Source of the DNA: Semisulcospira habei
Taxonomy: Eukaryota > Mollusca > Gastropoda > Semisulcospiridae
NCBI GenBank assembly: GCA_036245525.1
Contig: BTPG01000006.1
Location: 72,745,526 to 72,809,525, forward strand
Length of the DNA stretch: 64,000 bases
Reading direction: 5' to 3'
Part shown: one piece after another, positions 62,149 to 64,000 of the stretch
Layout: every line of letters starts with the position of its first letter
Position numbering within the stretch: position 1 is the stretch's first letter
Made by a program: the position numbers and the translations under genes
The notes under the pieces: generated by a model
What the model saw: the letters and a program-made list of their open reading frames with translations, nothing else
What the model was told of the DNA's origin: nothing
Databases searched by the model: none

Positions 62149-63782
62149 CTACGAATTTCCCTCGTTGGAGTCAACCTTCCGGCACTCTAGGTCTACACTC
62201 CGCTTTCTCTCCGCTGCGGGCGTGCTTAGGAGTTGCCGTTCTTCACGTCGCTCCAGGGATTCTCTCCTGCCTCGCTCGTCGATCCCTTTCGCGCCCGGCT
62301 GCCGTTCGTCCCTTTCCTCTCCCCCGCACTCAGCCCTTCCCCTTCTTCGTGCTCCGGCCTGGCTGCAGTCGCTCCTCTTCTGGACATCCGACCCCCTCCG
62401 GTGGTTCTCGGGGAGGATGCTGTCATTACTTACCTGTTTACCTCCTCCTGAGGTTACAGTACTCGGTTCGACCCAGTTGTGCACTAATACTCCTTGGAGA
62501 TCTGACGACTCACTAGCTGGTGGCCTTACGCGTGAGTTCCATTGACTTAGTGGAAGTACTCTGACTTCGCACGGGTGGTAAACGGGTCTGCGAGCGCTTC
62601 GGCTTCTGTCTCCCCTGGTGCCCTCTCGGATGCAGCTCGGAGCTGGCAGCGGCTTCCGGACTTCGTGCCAGGCGCTTCGACTACCCTGCGCTTCTTCTCT
62701 CGGTTCACGGATCTTCTTCACCCCCATGGAGTTGCCGGCTGTTGGCTTCCCTCGGTAGGACCGGTGCTCGGGAGGTCACAGGAGTTGCCTCCCCTTCCAG
62801 CGGTGGATCCGCTCTTGCCTCTCCTTGGGACTAGACGACCTCTCTCGTACGTACCTCCCTTCGTGTCGTGAGATGGAAGAGCTCCTTACCCTATCCTTCG
62901 TTCTCCAGGTCGACGACTCCTGGCGCCGAGCGGGGCGGTGTGATGCTGACGGACCCTCTGTGCTGACGACTCGACCGAGGCAGTTTCTTGGGGGGTTCCT
63001 GGACTTCGCTACGGGGAGCAGACCGGAGGAGGTTTCTAGAACCTTCTCTTCGCTTACGCTGTGGGACCATGGCACAGCTCCGTCTCCCTGGTGTCTAACC
63101 AACTCGACATCCCCTTGGGCACCCAGGAGGGCACCGGGCTTCGAACACGTGGTACTGCTGCGGCTGTGCTTGCGGTTGGACGGCCCAGCCACTACTCGGA
63201 AGTCGGATCTCCTCTCCTTTGGTCGTCTCTAAGCCCGGCTGCTTCTGCTACGCCTCCTACTCCCGTGGTTCTTCTCCAACTCCAGCCTGGCCTTCGGACC
63301 TCGCGGTCAAGAGCGCGAACGGCTTGGATCTGACGCAGACTAGTAGGTCACCTTCTCGTGGGAGGGCTGAGCCAACCTGTTTCCACGATGGATCCAGTTG
63401 CTACACTCAGTTTGCACCAGGATGCCTTCGGAGGACCGGCGCACTGGCGAGATGGCTTCGCGGACCTGTTCGACACTAGGTGGGTTCACTGGCGTGCCCC
63501 ATGCTTTGAGGATTCGCCCTGCCTTTGTGGATTCGCCCGCCTGGACGAGACATCGACGCTCTGGCCTAGCCTGGGACGGTTGCTCCGCTCTTCCTGTTCG
63601 TCACCCCGTTGCTGGGTTCCGGTCCTGTACCTCTTACACCTCTCCTCGCCGCGGACCCCCGCTACTGCTTCCCGCTTCTGCAAGGTGCTCCTGCAGCCGC
63701 GACGCTCGCTGTTTCGCTTTGATGGGGCCCCTACTCCTTCGCCTTCGTCGGTGGCGGCAGGCCTCAACGTTGGACACAGCAA

Positions 63783-64000
63783 GGTAGTGTGCGGAGTCGG
63801 GAGTTCGAGGCGCGGGTTCCCAAGAGGGAACGCGCTTGGACCAAGCCTTATGCCAGGCAGAGAACCCATCTCGCTACAGAGCTCGGTTCGGAGAGGCGTG
63901 CTTCGCGCCTCCATGGTCAACCGGTCCCCACTCGTCTCCTAGGAAGGCCTTGGATCCTCCTCGGCCGCTGCGAACCCGCCTCGCCACAGAGTCCGGCTCG
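63783..64000 (+). repeat. Direct repeat of 61261-61480
   Basis: Both copies share 'gtagtgtgcggagtcgggag', 'ccaagccttatgccaggcag' and 'aaggccttggatcctcctcg'. They are 2522 bp apart, with a few percent differences. The repeat is cut by the window edge. Confidence 0.8.

Larger units (their letters stand above)
58640..64000. mobile_element. DIRS-like locus C, rearranged, runs off the window
   Basis: A left DIRS-type end at 58640-58800 ('aacattaccgatgacatgac', then 'cgttgtgttaacacacaacc') resembles the starts of A and B. Gag-like plus-strand sequence follows. A tyrosine recombinase on the minus strand (62148-61615) shows that a second, opposite copy or an inversion is present. A 220-bp segment at 61261-61480 recurs directly at 63783-64000. 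The right end is not in the window. Confidence 0.6.

Noticed and set aside
61856..62545. 229-codon plus-strand frame
   Set aside because: Shadow of the minus-strand recombinase and the adjacent GC-rich DIRS sequence.
1..64000. CRISPR arrays, operons, rRNA or tRNA genes
   Set aside because: Spaced repeats are tandem units inside transposons, not CRISPR. No rRNA or tRNA fold was recognised by eye. The genome is eukaryotic.

Overview
This is a nuclear window from a eukaryote. It has one large intron-rich host gene, one partly resolved small host gene, and a very dense, nested set of transposable elements. The organism is most likely a marine lophotrochozoan, probably a mollusc. The reasons are an animal-type Nup50 with GT-AG introns, L2-type LINEs with (ATT)n tails, a retroposon 3' end built around 'GGCGTTAAACCCAAATAA', and many TTAA-flanked hairpin MITEs. 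The species itself cannot be read from the sequence.

Host genes. A nucleoporin Nup50 gene runs on + from 5977 to 55384. It has seven coding exons whose phases all match and which together give 417 codons plus a stop. Introns 1, 2 and 3 are 25.8, 7.1 and 12.6 kb long and consist largely of mobile DNA. On the minus strand, head to head with nup50, lies a small coiled-coil gene. Three consecutive exons are clear (4366 down to 3666) and a terminal exon is tentative (2559-2432). The roughly 600 bp between the two starts is a probable shared promoter.

Intron 1 (6046-31847) holds, in order: a 5'-truncated L2 LINE (minus); a plus-strand RTE-type LINE fragment carrying the endonuclease, split by a TTAA-flanked DNA transposon; an inverted minus-strand RTE copy carrying the reverse transcriptase; an L2 endonuclease fragment split by a 463-bp MITE with a 6-bp target duplication; a DIRS-like tyrosine-recombinase retroelement (A, 13302-20466) with an internally deleted RTE derivative nested in it; and a compact 6.3-kb Polinton (20917-27223) inserted in a SINE-like repeat, followed by a 1.6-kb TIR element. 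Intron 2 is almost entirely a second DIRS-like element (B), which carries a transposon encoding a zinc-finger exon. Intron 3 holds an LTR retroelement (39991-45571) with its own TIR transposon and retroposon insertions, many TTAA MITEs, and an L2 remnant split by a + strand LINE with an intact 679-codon RT reading frame. Downstream of nup50 is a third DIRS-like locus (C, 58640 to the window end).

Best points for a second look. The Polinton has a TAGCTC target duplication and a paralogous unfilled site within the same window. It has kept a small-protein block but lost most of its polymerase and every recognisable capsid or packaging gene. The DIRS elements preserve the internal complementary region that matches both of their ends. 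Several nested insertions can be read back exactly from their target duplications, so the order of events is visible.
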